Shown: positions 5,630-6,663 of the stretch, piece by piece
Position numbering within the stretch: position 1 is the stretch's first letter
Layout: every line of letters starts with the position of its first letter
Origin: Flavobacteriales bacterium UBA5869
GTDB taxonomy: Bacteria > Bacteroidota > Bacteroidia > Flavobacteriales_D > Crocinitomicaceae
DNA: 6,663 nt
Assembly: GCA_002432565.1 (NCBI GenBank)
Contig: DJFP01000015.1
Span: 1-6,663 of the forward strand
Reading direction: 5' to 3'
Notes under the pieces: model-generated
Told to the model about the DNA's origin: nothing
Database searches by the model: none
The model's input: the letters and a program-made list of their open reading frames with translations, nothing else
Program-made: the position numbers and the translations under genes

Positions 5630-6663
5630 ATGGCAAAAAGAAAGTCAAACAGCGGTTTATTTAAACTATTTTTTGAAAGCGAGAAATCGAGTGGTTTAAC
5701 ACTGATTGCATTTACCGCTCTGTCCCTTTTATTGGCAAATTCTTCCATTGAACATTCGTATGTTGAAATTTGGGAAACTTCGTTTGCCGGTTTAAAACTG
5801 GAACACTGGGTCAATGACGGACTGATGGCAGTTTTCTTCCTACTGGTTGGACTGGAGCTAAAGCACGAATTTACAACCGGTGAGCTTTCTTCGCTTAAAA
5901 ACGCAACACTTCCCATTTTCAGCGCATTGGGAGGAATGCTTGTTCCTGCGGGAATTTTTATTTTCACAAACCTGGGAAAACCAAGTGTTTCGGGCTTTGG
6001 GATTCCAATGGCGACAGATATCGCATTTGCCTTGGGAGCACTTTCCCTTCTGGGAAACAGAGTTCCGCTTTCCATTAAAGTTTTCCTCACAGCACTTGCG
6101 GTAATTGACGATCTGGGAGCAATCGTGGTGATTGGTGTTTTCTATACCAAAACCATCTTTTGGTTGAATTTTGCACTTGCAATCGGGATATTTATAACGT
6201 TATTGGTCCTGAACAAACTAAAAGTCCGTTCGTTATGGATCTATATCCCTCTTGGAATTGCGATGTGGTACTTTATGCTCCAATCCGGAATTCACGCTAC
6301 CATCTCCGGAGTATTGCTTGCATTTGCAATCCCGGTTTCCGATAAACCCGGCTCAAAATCACCCGCTAACCGTTTGCAGAGAATATTGCACTATCCTGTT
6401 CCGTTTATCATTCTTCCCCTGTTTGCTTTGGTGAATACCGCTATTCCGATCGGAGCAGACTGGACAGCAGCTTTACTGGAACCCGCAAGCCTTGGAATCA
6501 TCCTGGGACTAGTTTTAGGGAAACCACTCGGAATCTTCCTTTTCAGCTGGTTATCAATCCGTTTAAAACTGGCTGAAAAACCAAAAGAAACAACCTGGAG
6601 CCAATTATTTGGGGTCGGGATTCTGGGAGGAATTGGTTTTACCATGTCCATTTTTGTAACCAT
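5630..6663 (+). CDS. nhaA: NhaA family Na+/H+ antiporter (3' end outside window)
   Basis: ATG at 5630 opens a frame that stays open to the window edge: 344 complete codons plus 2 bases. NhaA is an inner-membrane antiporter that exports Na+ in exchange for two H+, controlling internal pH and sodium. The protein is strongly hydrophobic, with a first membrane helix around residues 21-37 after a short basic N-terminus (MAKRKSNSGLFKLFF). Key residues match E. coli NhaA: D63 and E76 in WVNDGLMAVFFLLVGLELK (60-78), D130 in MATDIAFALG (127-136), the sodium-binding pair D160-D161 in AVIDDLGAI (157-165), and K298 in LGKPLGI (296-302). GIHATISGVLLAF (220-232) and GIGFTMSIFV (334-343) are further signatures. 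Against a usual length of about 390, roughly the last 45 residues are missing. Nothing suggests a broken gene. It may be cotranscribed with the upstream dehydrogenase, but the gap has its own structured leader. Confidence 0.95.
   Translation, partial: MAKRKSNSGLFKLFFESEKSSGLTLIAFTALSLLLANSSIEHSYVEIWETSFAGLKLEHWVNDGLMAVFFLLVGLELKHEFTTGELSSLKNATLPIFSALGGMLVPAGIFIFTNLGKPSVSGFGIPMATDIAFALGALSLLGNRVPLSIKVFLTALAVIDDLGAIVVIGVFYTKTIFWLNFALAIGIFITLLVLNKLKVRSLWIYIPLGIAMWYFMLQSGIHATISGVLLAFAIPVSDKPGSKSPANRLQRILHYPVPFIILPLFALVNTAIPIGADWTAALLEPASLGIILGLVLGKPLGIFLFSWLSIRLKLAEKPKETTWSQLFGVGILGGIGFTMSIFVT

Noticed and set aside
5548..6090. Minus-strand open frame of 180 codons
   Set aside because: It lies antisense to nhaA, whose protein shows continuous family motifs in the plus frame; the minus translation has no recognisable motif. 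It is a shadow of nhaA, whose own frame has no stop in the window.

Overview
The window looks like chromosomal DNA of a Bacteroidota bacterium, most likely order Flavobacteriales. Three things suggest this. The first gene is the 3' end of the gliding-motility lipoprotein gene gldJ, which belongs to that phylum, and it is followed by murF, an order I know from Flavobacterium johnsoniae. Promoter-like sites follow the Bacteroidota -7 form TAnnTTTG rather than a sigma70 -10 box. No start codon has a convincing Shine-Dalgarno sequence. Base composition is moderate throughout and I see no mobile element, phage gene, CRISPR array, tRNA or rRNA. I cannot name the genus.

Layout: (1) 1-450, C-terminal 149 residues of GldJ (+), followed by an intrinsic terminator whose T-tract touches the next start codon. 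(2) 509-1801, murF (+), the ligase that adds D-Ala-D-Ala to the peptidoglycan precursor. (3) 1802-1910, a convergent gap with two strong hairpins: a 14-bp stem with no T-tail, and a perfect 46-bp palindrome that probably serves as a two-way terminator. (4) 1911-3053, an acyl-CoA dehydrogenase on the minus strand. (5) 3054-3123, a divergent intergenic region with two opposed -7-like elements forming an inverted repeat. (6) 3124-4194, anmK (+), anhydro-MurNAc kinase. (7) 4298-5527, an amino-acid dehydrogenase of the Glu/Leu/Phe/Val family (+). (8) 5630 to the window end, nhaA (+), a Na+/H+ antiporter cut by the window edge; its missing stop codon makes it easy to overlook in an ORF scan.

Together this is mostly housekeeping: cell-wall synthesis (MurF) and recycling (AnmK), fatty- or branched-chain acyl-CoA oxidation, amino-acid nitrogen metabolism, ion homeostasis and gliding/type IX secretion. 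I found no clear undescribed multi-gene system. The items most worth a second look are in the gaps (palindromes at 1807-1894, opposed promoters at 3072-3096, alternative stems before nhaA) and the substrate specificity of the dehydrogenase at 4298.
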